Positions 52,228-60,929 of a stretch of DNA of 64,000 nt are shown one piece after another. The DNA is from JACDAN01 sp963842235 (GTDB lineage Bacteria; Actinomycetota; Thermoleophilia; Gaiellales; Gaiellaceae). The stretch is from NCBI GenBank assembly GCA_963842235.1, contig CAWJFT010000001.1:310001-374000 (forward strand). The letters run 5' to 3'. The position numbers and the translations under genes were made by a program. How positions within the stretch are numbered: the stretch's first letter is position 1; every line of letters starts with the position of its first letter. The notes below the pieces were generated by a model, which was not told where the DNA came from, ran no database searches, and saw nothing but the letters and a program-made list of their open reading frames with translations.

Positions 52228-52275
52228 TGGGCCGCTCCGCGAAGGTTCCGATTGCAGGGAGAACGTCCGAGGTCG

Positions 52276-52294
52276 TCATGTGACTGGCACATGA
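52276..52294. promoter_or_regulatory. Operator-like inverted repeat upstream of the FG-GAP gene
   Basis: TCATGTG-N5-CACATGA, 7-bp perfect arms centred about 65 bp before the first start codon of the FG-GAP gene. The rest of the 164-bp gap contains no gene. Confidence 0.4.
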
Positions 52295-52349
52295 GCGGCG
52301 CGTGATTGGCCGCCCAGATACTTGAGGCTCGACACCGCGAGGAGGAGAA

Positions 52350-53726
52350 TTGTCGTTGACGAGCCTCATGATCCAGCACCTGCGACGCTTGGGCAGACCC
52401 CCGTCGTTTCGCGCCTCGCGCTCTGCCGCGCTTCTGGCCTGCGTAGGCATCGCGCTCGCGCTCGGGGCCGTGGCCTCGTCCGCCAGCTCGGCGCTCTCGT
52501 TCGCACGCGCGAGTTACTACGCGGGAGAGAGCCCCGTTGACGTCGCCGCCGGCGACGTCAACGGCGACGGTAAGCCAGATCTCGCGATCGCGGACGAGGA
52601 CGAGGACAGCGTCGCCGTGCTCCTCAACAGAGGCGATGGCCGCTTTCGGGCGCGGCGCCTCTACGGGACCGGTTCCGGCCCTGTATCGGTCGCGATGGGC
52701 GACCTGAACGGGGATCGTAAGCAGGACCTCGCGACGGCGAACGTCGCCGGCGATACCGTTTCCGTGCTCCTGAACAAGGGTGGCGGCCTCTTTGGGGCGC
52801 GGCGCACCTATGCAACCGATGAAGGCCCGCAGTCGCTCGCGATCGGCGACCTGAACGGGGACGGCAGCGCTGACCTCGTGACCGCAAACGATACGAGCGT
52901 TTCCGTCCTCCTCAACAAGGGGGATGGCAGCTTCCAGCGCAAGGTGGACTACCGGTTGGAATTCAACGGCATCGGCTCCGTCGCGATCGGCGATCTGAAC
53001 GCCGACGGCAAGCTGGATCTGGCTGGCGTGCCTGGGCCCGCGCAGACCGTCTCCGTGTTCCTCAACAGGGGCGACGGGAGCTTCCTGCCCAAGGTCGACT
53101 ATGCAACCGGGAGACGCCCCGTCTCGGTTGCGATCGGTGACTTGAACGGCGACGACAAGGCGGACCTCGCGACCGCGAACAGCGTAGTTTTTGGACAAAA
53201 CACCGTCTCCGTGCTCGTCAACAGGGGCGACGGCAGCTTCCTGCCCAAGGTCGACTATGCAACCGGACGCGAGACTGTGTCGATCGTGATCGGCGACCTG
53301 AACGGCGACCGTATGCCGGACCTGGCAACGGCGAACTGGTATCACACCGTTTCCGTGCTCCTGAACAGGGGCGACGGCAGCTTCCGGTCCCGGCTCGATT
53401 ACCCGAGCGGGCGACGGCCTCAGTCGCTCGCGGCTGGCGAATTGAACGGCGACGGCAAGCCGGACCTCGTGACCGCGAACACGGGTGAGGTCAACGTGCT
53501 CCTGAACGCGACCGGGCTCTGCGCGGTACCGCAAGTCAAGGGGAAGGCCTTGCCCCTTGCGAGGCGGGCGATCGCGCGTGCCGGCTGTCGCGTCGGCAAG
53601 GTCCGACGTGGGTACTCGCCGGCCGTCAAGACGGGGCGCGTGATCTCGCAGAAGCCCACACCGGGCAGAGTGCTGCCCAACGGCGGCAAGGTCAAGCTCG
53701 TCGTGAGTCGGGGGCGCAAGCGGTAG
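52350..53726 (+). CDS. Secreted FG-GAP/VCBS repeat protein with C-terminal PASTA domain
   Basis: A 458-residue exported protein. An N-terminal signal segment (AALLACVGIALALGAVASS) precedes seven FG-GAP repeats of about 45-55 residues, each with a Ca-binding D-x-N-G-D motif such as GDVNGDGKPDLA and GDLNGDRKQDLATAN. A C-terminal PASTA domain (VPQVKGKALPLARRAIARAG, then GRVISQKPTPGRVLPNGG) could bind peptidoglycan. Starts TTG 52350, TTG 52356 and ATG 52368 are possible; the GGAGGAG at 52341 favours one of the TTGs. Likely a surface-anchored adhesion or scaffold protein. Confidence 0.82.
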   Translation: MSLTSLMIQHLRRLGRPPSFRASRSAALLACVGIALALGAVASSASSALSFARASYYAGESPVDVAAGDVNGDGKPDLAIADEDEDSVAVLLNRGDGRFRARRLYGTGSGPVSVAMGDLNGDRKQDLATANVAGDTVSVLLNKGGGLFGARRTYATDEGPQSLAIGDLNGDGSADLVTANDTSVSVLLNKGDGSFQRKVDYRLEFNGIGSVAIGDLNADGKLDLAGVPGPAQTVSVFLNRGDGSFLPKVDYATGRRPVSVAIGDLNGDDKADLATANSVVFGQNTVSVLVNRGDGSFLPKVDYATGRETVSIVIGDLNGDRMPDLATANWYHTVSVLLNRGDGSFRSRLDYPSGRRPQSLAAGELNGDGKPDLVTANTGEVNVLLNATGLCAVPQVKGKALPLARRAIARAGCRVGKVRRGYSPAVKTGRVISQKPTPGRVLPNGGKVKLVVSRGRKR

Positions 53727-53778
53727 CGGGCCGGGCGGCGAGCCCAACACCTAGGTCGCTTCCCGCGACCCGGCCCGC
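53726..53778 (+). terminator. Nested hairpins after the FG-GAP gene
   Basis: Outer arms GCGGGCCGGG (53726-53735) and CCCGGCCCGC (53769-53778) enclose an inner stem GGTCGC (53754-53759) / GCGACC (53765-53770) that would compete with the outer arm. No U-run. Confidence 0.35.
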
Positions 53779-53860
53779 GCTCAAGGATCTGAGGCCAGCC
53801 GCTTGCTGGATAGCGGCCGTTTCGGCCAGGCAGGTCAGACCGGTGTTAGCCTCGTGCCGA

Positions 53861-54193
53861 ATGGCGCACGTGGTCTTCGCGCTCGGTGACCGCCCAGGTC
53901 TCGCGCAAGACGAGGCGCTCGCGCTCGGCGATCTGCTCGCGCGCAAGCGCTCGCTTGCTGCTCAATCTGCATCCCGGAAGATTCGCCTCCAGGCGAATGG
54001 TGACCCAGATCGAGGCGAGAACAGCACAGACATCGAACTCAGTAGGGAGGAGCTCGAGGCGCTCGAGGCCGTTCTCGATGAAGTACGGGATCAGGAGGAG
54101 GTGCCAGGTTTCGAGCGCCTTCGAAACGAGGTCCTGCAGGCCCTCAGAGAAGGGCCGCCGCCGAGTGGCCGTCTCGGCCAGATGGGGCCGTGA
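53861..54193 (+). CDS. Small hypothetical acidic/helical protein
   Basis: A 110-residue protein beginning AHVVFALGDRPGLAQDEALALGDLLARKRS, followed by a short beta-like stretch and a predicted helix ELSREELEALEAVLDEVRDQEEVPGFERLRNEVL (in pieces). A similar short hypothetical seems widespread among Thermoleophilia from memory, but no function can be given. It marks the left edge of the lower-GC patch. Confidence 0.55.
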   Translation: MAHVVFALGDRPGLAQDEALALGDLLARKRSLAAQSASRKIRLQANGDPDRGENSTDIELSREELEALEAVLDEVRDQEEVPGFERLRNEVLQALREGPPPSGRLGQMGP

Positions 54194-54278
54194 TGCTCAT
54201 CGCACCTGGACGGCGAAAGGCAAACGCGATCGGTTGCCGCTTCGGACAGAATTGCCGGTAGAAAGTCCCAGTAGAAAG

Positions 54279-54306
54279 AACGGCCCAGCCGCTTAACTGG
54301 GCCGTT
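54279..54306 (+). terminator. Strong hairpin downstream of the 53.9 kb hypothetical gene
   Basis: AACGGCCCAG / CTGGGCCGTT, a perfect 10-bp stem with an 8-nt loop. Confidence 0.55.
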
Positions 54307-54312
54307 CTCAAA

Positions 54313-54345
54313 AGAAAGGGCCCCGCCGCAGCAGGGCCCCTTTCT
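54313..54345. terminator. Second strong hairpin with U-rich arm
   Basis: AGAAAGGG pairs with CCCTTTCT and, past a one-base bulge, CCC with GGG. The distal arm ends CCCTTTCT, giving a terminator-like U-tract on the plus strand and a matching stem for the convergent minus-strand gene. Confidence 0.55.
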
Positions 54346-54377
54346 GGTGAGGTCTTACCTTGTTGCTACGGCGTGTG

Positions 54378-55349
54378 CTACGCGAGCCATGCAGTAGACG
54401 TAAGCCGTCCCTGAGTTGGGCTACCCGAGGTCTGGGTGACCGTCCAGGACGTGTTGCCCGTCGGATCGCCCGTGCTGTTCGAGCGATACGAGGCAGTCAC
54501 TGAGCCCTGGATGTTGTACCCACCGCTGATCGCGGCGTGGTTCGGCGGGCAGTTGACCGTGAAGGTCTTCTCCCTGTGACAGTGGTTCCGGCGACCGTGA
54601 TGATCGCCCCACCATCGGAGCCGGCGGGACCGGCAGGACCCTAGGACCACCGGGCCAGAGGACCGGCTGAGCCGGTCGCACCATCAGGACCCTTAGGGCC
54701 GGCGGGACCAGCGGGACCGTTGGTACCAGGAGCGCCGTGTGGCACCAGTGTCAACCCTTCGGGCCGGCGGCACCTTCGGGCCATCGGGCCGATAGGGCCG
54801 ACGGCACCGGTGGCACCGTTCGTACCATCGGCACCGTTCGTGCCCGCGGCCGTCGACTCCAGGGAAGCCCGTGAAGCCAAGCTGACATTGCACCAGGAGT
54901 ACCGTGGCACCGGTCGCACCGTCCTTACCATCGAGGCCGGCGAGGCCGGCGAGGCCCTGAGCACCAGGAGTACCCATGAGGCCCTGGAGACCGACGCCCT
55001 GGAGGCCCTGGGCACCCTTGGCGACCGATAGCGCCCTGGGAACCGGTAGCGCCTGGGAACCGACGGCTCCCTGAGCGCTAGTGGCGCCCTTGGCACCGCG
55101 GGCTCCGGCCTTGCCGTTCTTGCCGGGCTTACCCTTCTTGCCGACGATGCAGACCTTGTGCGTCGCCGTGTATGCCTTGACAGCCTTGAGGTCCCAGGCC
55201 GTGTCAGGCGTTCCGCCCTGCTCAACCCACACGCACAAACGATTCACGTTGCCGGGTCGCAGGGGGTTCTTGCTCTGCTTCGAGCCGGCTACTGCCGTGC
55301 CCGTAAGCAGAAGGGAAAGACCGATCCCCACTGCAATGTACTTCTTCAT
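54378..55349 (-). pseudogene. Secreted collagen-like (Gly-X-Y) repeat protein, broken by several frameshifts
   Basis: ATG 55349 opens a signal peptide (KKYIAVGIGLSLLLTGTAVAG), a short mature domain (VNRLCVWVEQGG) and collagen-type G-x-y repeats (GKKGKPGKNGKAGARGAKGA, GLAGLAGLDGKDGATGAT). The repeats continue in a second frame (GTNGADGTNGATGAVGPIG, GPAGPAGPKGPDGATGSAG). The C-terminal domain (TFTVNCPPNHAAISGGYNIQG to the stop at 54378) returns to the first frame. At least four single-base shifts or stops between about 54560 and 54900 interrupt it. Real decay or assembly error in a repetitive GC-rich stretch; the intact form would be a surface fibre. Confidence 0.6.
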
Positions 55350-55420
55350 AAAACTCCCTTTTGGTGGTTTGGAAAGGGCCCCAGTTAGGGGCTCTTCGTG
55401 TCGCAAACTTGCGACGATGA

Positions 55421-55735
55421 TCAGACGAGCGACTGAGCCTGCTTCGACCGTGACGGCCGACGTGAGTCGACGAGAGTCACGATCTTGTCGACGCCCTGGT
55501 TCTGAGCGAGGTCGCCGAGCTCGAGGTAGCTACCGTCTGCATCCTTGTGCGCCTTGGGGACTCCGATGAAGTCGACCCAGGGATCCATCGTGCCGGCTGA
55601 GAAATTCAGCCACTTCAACTTCTTACGGTTGAAGGCGTCGATCGCCATAGCGGTTTTACCTACGCCATGGCGACTGAGAAAGACAACATCCAGCTCGTTC
55701 TCATTCCAGAAATCGAGTTTCAGTTGTCCGATCAT
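55421..55735 (-). pseudogene. N-terminal fragment of an AAA/MoxR-like ATPase
   Basis: A 104-residue frame with a Walker A motif SRHGVGKTAMAIDAFNRK and LKWLNFSAGTMDPWVDFIGVPK, resembling the N-terminal part of MoxR-like or phage AAA ATPases. It ends abruptly without Walker B or the sensor motifs. Base composition is clearly less GC-rich than neighbours, suggesting transfer followed by truncation. Confidence 0.55.
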
Positions 55736-55822
55736 GTATCTGTTATCGGCACCTGCGCCAGGCGACTTGTAAAAACTCCGCTTCTACGAGAAGGCGGACC
55801 GCTACCTGGCGGGCGGCGGCCA

Positions 55823-55828
55823 TACACT
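55823..55828 (+). promoter_or_regulatory. -10-like box TACACT for the 55.8 kb small gene
   Basis: TACACT ends 6 nt before GTG 55835. No clear -35. Confidence 0.28.
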
Positions 55829-55834
55829 CGCGCT

Positions 55835-55990
55835 GTGAGCGTCAGAGCCGCCGTCGGGCTTGGAGCCGTACTGGGCTTGGCGCTCGGCATTGCCGTCAGT
55901 CTGACCACCGATGTCCCCTTTGCACCCGAGGCCGGGCTCGTGCTCGGTGCGCTCCTTGGCTGGCTCTCGCGCCGGCGCTCGGTGTCGTAG
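55835..55990 (+). CDS. 51-residue two-helix membrane protein
   Basis: GTG 55835. The product is almost entirely two hydrophobic helices (VGLGAVLGLALGIAVSLTT and GLVLGALLGWLSRRRSVS) with a short PFAPEAG turn. Small membrane protein of unknown function; the box-to-start spacing supports this start. Confidence 0.5.
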   Translation: MSVRAAVGLGAVLGLALGIAVSLTTDVPFAPEAGLVLGALLGWLSRRRSVS

Positions 55991-56017
55991 GGCCACCGCG
56001 CACGGGACCGACCTTTC

Positions 56018-56030
56018 TCTTTTGAAAAGA
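56018..56030. repeat. Copy 2 of the recurring palindromic element
   Basis: TCTTTTGAAAAGA, a perfect palindrome with central G, within TTTCTCTTTTGAAAAGATGG. Located in the 230-bp gap before the giant histidine kinase. The rest of that gap shows no gene. Confidence 0.45.
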
Positions 56031-56274
56031 TGGGCCGGTCGGCCTATTGGATTTTGGCGAGCCCCGGAGTAGCGTCCAGGCACTGGGCGACGCGAACCGC
56101 GGTGCGCGTACCTGGCCACGATCCGCGGTTAGCACTGGGGAGCGCCCGCCGTACCGACCCCCCCGAGCGGCGGGCCTCCCTCGTTTTTCCCGTATTCCCT
56201 CCGTATCATCGGTCTTCAGCGTGGCGTCGCTCAGCGTGTCCCTCACCGCGCTTCCGCCGCTCGCCGCGGCGGCC

Positions 56275-59200
56275 ATGGTGTACGTGCTGCTCGGACTCGC
56301 CGTCGCGATCGTCCTCCTTGCCGTCGCCATCCTCGTCTTCCGCCGCGCTCTGGAGCAGTCCGAGCCAGAAACGAGCGCCAAGCGAGCGACTCCACCTAAC
56401 TCGGCCACGTCGCTCTCTACGGACCTGTCGAACGCGAACGATCTGGAGGCGATCGCGCGTGTGCTCGTCGACGAAGCGGTGAAGCTGCTCGGGGTGGACT
56501 TCGCAGCGCTGGCGGAGATCAGCGAGGACGGGCTCATGGCGCGCGGCGTCTATGGCCGCGGGCCAGACGGCGACCTGGACTGGTGGCCGTCGGTGCAGCT
56601 CGATCTCGCCAACGAGCCCTCAGGCGTCGCCAGCGCCGTCTACGAGGCCAGTCCGCTGACGGTCTACGACGCCGAGTCCTCACCCCGGGTGAGCCGCCGC
56701 CTCGCCGAGCGCGTGAAGGCGAAGAGCGCGGCGTTCATTCCGGTCATCTCCGGCAACGAGGTGATCGCCGTCCTGGTGGTGGCGACGACGAGTCAGCGCC
56801 GTACGTTCCCGGCTCGAGAGGTCGCCATCCTCGAAACCCTCGCCGCCGAAGGGGCACTCGCCGTCGAGCGCACGCGGTCCGCGACACAGCTCGAGGAGGC
56901 GCTCGAGCGCGAGCGGCTGATCGCGGCGATCGGGCGAAAGGTCCGGTCCGAGCACGACATCGAGGCAGTCCTCCGGGTCGCCGTCGAGGAGACCGGAAAG
57001 GCGCTCGGGGTCACGCGGTGCTTCATCCGACTGGGCACGCCCGGGGGTGCGACGCCCATCCGAGCCGAGTGGGATGCCCCGGGAGCCTCGCCGATCGGAG
57101 AAGCGGCGCCGAATCTCCCGGTGACCAATCTCGCGATCCGTGAACGCCGCACGGTGGCCGTCGCGGACGTGGAGTCGGCGCCGGAGCTGTCGGACCAAAG
57201 CCTCGGCGGCGTCGAGACCCTGCTCGAGCTCGATGCCGGCGCAGTGCTCGCCGCACCGATCCTCGTCTTCGACCGCACGATTGGCGCCTTTGCCGTCCAC
57301 CGGAAACAACCGCAGGCCTGGTCGGCGGCCGACATCTCGCTGGTCGAGGCGGTCGGCCGCGAGGTCGGCCTCGCCCTCCACACGGCGCAGCTGCTCGAGG
57401 AGAACCGCAAGCGGCTGGACCGACAGGCGGCGCTCGTCCAGGCCGCACAGGTGATGACGAGTGAGGTTCGTGTCGAGACCGTCCTCCAGCGCCTGGTCGT
57501 CGAGGTCACGACACTGCTGGAAGCGGACGCTGCCGACTGTTACCTCTACGACGTCGGACGCGGGACGTTGCGCTGCGCGGCCGTCTACGGGCTTCCGTCG
57601 GAGCTGATCGACTTCGCGTTCCCGGCCGACAAGGGACTGGCCGGCGAGGCCATGCGCCGAGGACGCGGGACGATCTCGACCGAGTACGAGGAGATCGAAC
57701 ACCCGCATCCGGCGTACGAGAGCTTTGTCGCGGCGATGGTCGCTCCAATGACCTGGTGGGGTGAGGTCCGCGGCGTGATCGGGGTCGGTACGCGGGATCC
57801 AGATCGGACCTTCACCAAGGAGGACGTGAACGTGCTCGAGGCGTTCGCGAACCTTGGGTCGGTCGCCCTCCGGAATGTCGCCAGCATCGAGCAGAGCGCC
57901 CGGCAGGTGCGGATCCAGCGCGGCTTCTTCCGGATCGCGTCCGTCCTCGCACAACCGCTGTCACTCGCGGAGACGCTCGACGCCGTCGCCCAGGCGGCAA
58001 GCGAGGCGCTCGGGGGGTCGTTCGCGGCCGTGCTCATGCCGGAGGTGGCGGAGCTCTCCCTCGCCGGTTCGTACGAGCTCCCCGACAACGTCGTGGACTT
58101 CTTCGGCGGCGGGCTTCGCGGCGCCGAGCCGCTCGTCGACGCGGCCCAGCGGCATCGCGTCCTCGCCGCGCCCCGAATCGAGGGCGACGACCGCTTCGGT
58201 GACGAGTGGCAAGAGCTCGCGCGCCAGACGAGCTTCGCGTCGCTTCTCGCCGTCCCAGTGGAAGCGCCCCGCCGCGAGGGGCACGGTCTCGGGCTCGTCT
58301 TCTTCGCCGAGGAGCAGTCCTTCACGGACGACGAGATCGAGCTCGCCCACCATCTCGCGGGTGCCGCCCGTGGCGCGCTCGAGCGCGCCGAGCTGTACGA
58401 GGCGGAGCGCAAGTCGCGCGCGATTGCCCAGCAGCTGGCACGGACGGGCACGCTGCTCGCCAGCGAGCTCGACCCCGAAGCGATCCTGGAGGAGATCGTC
58501 GCGCAGGCGCCTGCCCTCGTCGGCGCTGACGCGGCCACCGTCTCGCTGCTCGAGGACGACGAGCTCGTCGTCAGCGCCGCGCACGGCGAGGGCGCAGAGG
58601 AGGCGCTCGGTTCCCGCGCGTCCGCTGTTGGAGAGCTCGCCGGCGAGGTCGTCCAGTCCCGCCGGCCGGTTGTCCTGGGCGACCTTCATGACCATCTGTC
58701 TCCGGCGGATCCGATCATCGAGGCCGGCCACCGGGCATTTCTCGGCGCGCCGCTCGTGGGGCCGGAAGGCGTCGTGCAGGGCGTCCTGGCCGTCTACGGT
58801 CGCGCTCCGCGCACCTGGCGGGAGGAGGAGGTCGAGGCGCTGGGAGCCCTGGCCGGGAATGCGTCAGCGTTCCTGTCCAACGCCGAGCTCTACCAGCGCG
58901 TCGTGCTCGAGCGAGAACGGAGCGTCGCGATTCTCGGAAACGTCGCCGACGGGATCGTCGCCGTCGACCGCGACGGCGAGGTGGTGCTGTGGAACGCAGC
59001 AGCCGAGGAGATCACCGGCGTCCCCGCGTCGGAGGCCCTCGGCCGCCCACCGTCCGACGTCCTCCAGCGGAGCCTCGACCCGGACGAAACCTCCGCGGAG
59101 GGAGGCGGGCTGATCCAGATCTCCCGCGGCGCCGGGGAAATCTGGCTCTCCGTCAACGAGGCCGTCATGCGCGACCCTGCCGGCGCCGTCGCCGGGCGCA

Positions 59201-59934
59201 TCTACGCGTTCCGCGACGTCTCGGCAGATCGGCTCGTCGAGCAACTGAAGTCGGGATTCGTCTCGACGGTCTCGCACGAGCTCCGCGCTCCGCTCACCTC
59301 GATCTACGGGTTCGCCGAGACGCTGCTCCGGACCGACATCGCCTTCGGCGAGGAGGAACGCGCAACCTTCCTCGGCTACATCGCGACGGAGGCCCAGCGT
59401 CTGACGGTCATCGTCGACGCGCTGCTCAGCGTCGCCCGGCTCGAGGCCGGCGACCTGCAGGTCCGGCTGACCAAGACGGACGTTCGCGACGTCGTCACCG
59501 AGGTCGTCTCCTCCGCCCAGCGCGAGTTCGTCAACGGCCGACGCTTCGTCATCGACGTTCCGGAGGAGCCGCTGGACGCGACCGCGGATCGGGAGAAGGT
59601 CCGCCAGATTCTCGCCAACCTCGTCGACAACGCAGTCAAGTTCTCGCCGGAAGGCGGCACGGTCACGGTCGCCGCCCGCAAGACGGCCGACGCCGTGCAG
59701 GTTCGCGTCGTCGACCAGGGCTCGGGCGTTCCGACCGGCGAGGAAGAGCGGATCTTCCGAAAGTTCTACCGGGCCGATCCGGCCGGAGCGGACGCGGGCG
59801 GGACCGGCGTCGGGCTCTTCATCGCGCGCGGCCTGGCGACGGCGATGGGCGGCCGTGTCTGGGTGGACTCGGAGCTCAGTACGGGCACGAGCTTCGTCTT
59901 CGAACTGCCGACGGGTGCGGCCAAGACCGGCTGA
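56275..59934 (+). CDS. Giant multi-GAF PAS sensor histidine kinase
   Basis: A ~1219-residue sensor kinase. One N-terminal membrane helix (MVYVLLGLAVAIVLLAVAIL) is followed by about five tandem GAF domains (roughly residues 45-850). Then comes a PAS domain (NVADGIVAVDRDGEVVLWNAAAEEITGVP in pieces), HisKA with the phospho-acceptor in TVSHELRAPLTSIYG (about residue 1000), and a HATPase_c domain (NLVDNAVKFSPEGG, GGTGVGLFIARGLA). GAF domains often bind small ligands or chromophores. ATG 56275 chosen; GTG 56221 is an alternative. The cognate receiver gene follows 39 bp downstream. Confidence 0.9.
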   Translation: MVYVLLGLAVAIVLLAVAILVFRRALEQSEPETSAKRATPPNSATSLSTDLSNANDLEAIARVLVDEAVKLLGVDFAALAEISEDGLMARGVYGRGPDGDLDWWPSVQLDLANEPSGVASAVYEASPLTVYDAESSPRVSRRLAERVKAKSAAFIPVISGNEVIAVLVVATTSQRRTFPAREVAILETLAAEGALAVERTRSATQLEEALERERLIAAIGRKVRSEHDIEAVLRVAVEETGKALGVTRCFIRLGTPGGATPIRAEWDAPGASPIGEAAPNLPVTNLAIRERRTVAVADVESAPELSDQSLGGVETLLELDAGAVLAAPILVFDRTIGAFAVHRKQPQAWSAADISLVEAVGREVGLALHTAQLLEENRKRLDRQAALVQAAQVMTSEVRVETVLQRLVVEVTTLLEADAADCYLYDVGRGTLRCAAVYGLPSELIDFAFPADKGLAGEAMRRGRGTISTEYEEIEHPHPAYESFVAAMVAPMTWWGEVRGVIGVGTRDPDRTFTKEDVNVLEAFANLGSVALRNVASIEQSARQVRIQRGFFRIASVLAQPLSLAETLDAVAQAASEALGGSFAAVLMPEVAELSLAGSYELPDNVVDFFGGGLRGAEPLVDAAQRHRVLAAPRIEGDDRFGDEWQELARQTSFASLLAVPVEAPRREGHGLGLVFFAEEQSFTDDEIELAHHLAGAARGALERAELYEAERKSRAIAQQLARTGTLLASELDPEAILEEIVAQAPALVGADAATVSLLEDDELVVSAAHGEGAEEALGSRASAVGELAGEVVQSRRPVVLGDLHDHLSPADPIIEAGHRAFLGAPLVGPEGVVQGVLAVYGRAPRTWREEEVEALGALAGNASAFLSNAELYQRVVLERERSVAILGNVADGIVAVDRDGEVVLWNAAAEEITGVPASEALGRPPSDVLQRSLDPDETSAEGGGLIQISRGAGEIWLSVNEAVMRDPAGAVAGRIYAFRDVSADRLVEQLKSGFVSTVSHELRAPLTSIYGFAETLLRTDIAFGEEERATFLGYIATEAQRLTVIVDALLSVARLEAGDLQVRLTKTDVRDVVTEVVSSAQREFVNGRRFVIDVPEEPLDATADREKVRQILANLVDNAVKFSPEGGTVTVAARKTADAVQVRVVDQGSGVPTGEEERIFRKFYRADPAGADAGGTGVGLFIARGLATAMGGRVWVDSELSTGTSFVFELPTGAAKTG

Positions 59935-59973
59935 CCGGCCGACCGCGCGGGTATATACAGGACGCGGGAGCGC

Positions 59974-60411
59974 ATGGTGACGAAGGTGTTGATAGTCGAC
60001 GACGAGGCCCCGATCCGCCTGCTCTGCCGCGTGAACCTCGAGCCAGAGGGCATGGAGGTGCTCGAGGCCGCAGACGGTCAGTCGGGGCTCGAAACCGCGC
60101 GGGCGGAGCTCCCGGACGTGATCCTCCTCGACGTGATGATGCCCGGCATGGACGGCTGGGAGGTCGCCGAGCGGCTGATCGAGGACGAGACGACGCACGA
60201 GATCCCGCTCGTCTTCCTCACTGCCCGAGCGGAGCTCCGCGATCGGGCGCGCGGGCTCGAGCTCGGCGGTGTGGACTACATCACGAAGCCGTTCAACCCG
60301 ACCGAGCTCGCGTCGGTCGTCGAGCATCTGCTCGAGCGGGTCCGTCGCGGCGAGCGCGACGATCTGCGCCGCGAGAAGATCGCCGAGCTGCGCGAGCTGC
60401 TCGTCGAGTAA
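59974..60411 (+). CDS. Single-domain response regulator (receiver only)
   Basis: A 145-residue CheY-like protein. Acidic pocket D9/D10, phospho-acceptor D53 (VILLDVMMPGMDG), T83 (FLTARA) and K105 (YITKPFNP) are all present. The C-terminal helix ends RREKIAELRELLVE; no DNA-binding output domain. It is likely the phosphate target of the upstream kinase and signals through protein contacts. Confidence 0.92.
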   Translation: MVTKVLIVDDEAPIRLLCRVNLEPEGMEVLEAADGQSGLETARAELPDVILLDVMMPGMDGWEVAERLIEDETTHEIPLVFLTARAELRDRARGLELGGVDYITKPFNPTELASVVEHLLERVRRGERDDLRREKIAELRELLVE

Positions 60412-60412
60412 C

Positions 60413-60910
60413 TCACTGACCCGAATAGTCCGCTGTCGCGACGCTGGCGGCGCGGAAGCCGGCCATCGGGCCGACGGTGACTCCGACGCCAACGAGCCGG
60501 AAGCCCGGCCGCAGCATGATCTCCCGATGGCCCGGACTGGCGAGCCACATACGGACGATCCACGCCGCAGTTCCCTTGGCCCCGATGCCCCAGGCGAGCG
60601 TCTCTCCGAGCATCGGTCCCTCGACGCCAAACCCGCGGAGACGGCCGTACCAGTCGCCGTGGCTGAAGTCGCCGCTCCGGACCATCGCCCGCGAATGGGC
60701 CCGCGCGGCGCGCTGAAGACGGATCCCGACACGGAGCGGCGGAGCGCCGTGCCTGGCCCGCGCCTGATTGATCGCCCGGAGCAGGCTCTGTTCGCGCTCG
60801 GTCAGGCTCTGGACGCCGGCAGCCTTGGTGGAAGAAGCGCCCGCTGCAGTCCCCGCGAGTGCGGCGCCCACGACGGTCAGGACGGCGAGTGTACGGCTCA
60901 CCCGCTCCAC
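60413..60910 (-). CDS. Secreted CAP/SCP-domain protein
   Basis: A 165-residue protein with a signal peptide (SRTLAVLTVVGAALAGTAAGA) and a CAP domain: LLRAINQARARHGAPPLRV, ARAHSRAMVRSGDFSHGDWYGRL in pieces (His), and MWLASPGHREIMLRPGFRLVGVGV (second His in G-H-R). Extracellular role unknown. GTG 60910 is placed directly before the signal peptide. Confidence 0.82.
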   Translation of the reverse strand: MERVSRTLAVLTVVGAALAGTAAGASSTKAAGVQSLTEREQSLLRAINQARARHGAPPLRVGIRLQRAARAHSRAMVRSGDFSHGDWYGRLRGFGVEGPMLGETLAWGIGAKGTAAWIVRMWLASPGHREIMLRPGFRLVGVGVTVGPMAGFRAASVATADYSGQ

Positions 60911-60929
60911 GAAAGGCGAGTGTTGCAGA

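Noticed and set aside
53886..54296. Alternative 136-codon plus-strand frame at 53.9-54.3 kb
   Set aside because: It overlaps the better 53861 gene in another frame and is Arg/Ser-rich without a start signal.
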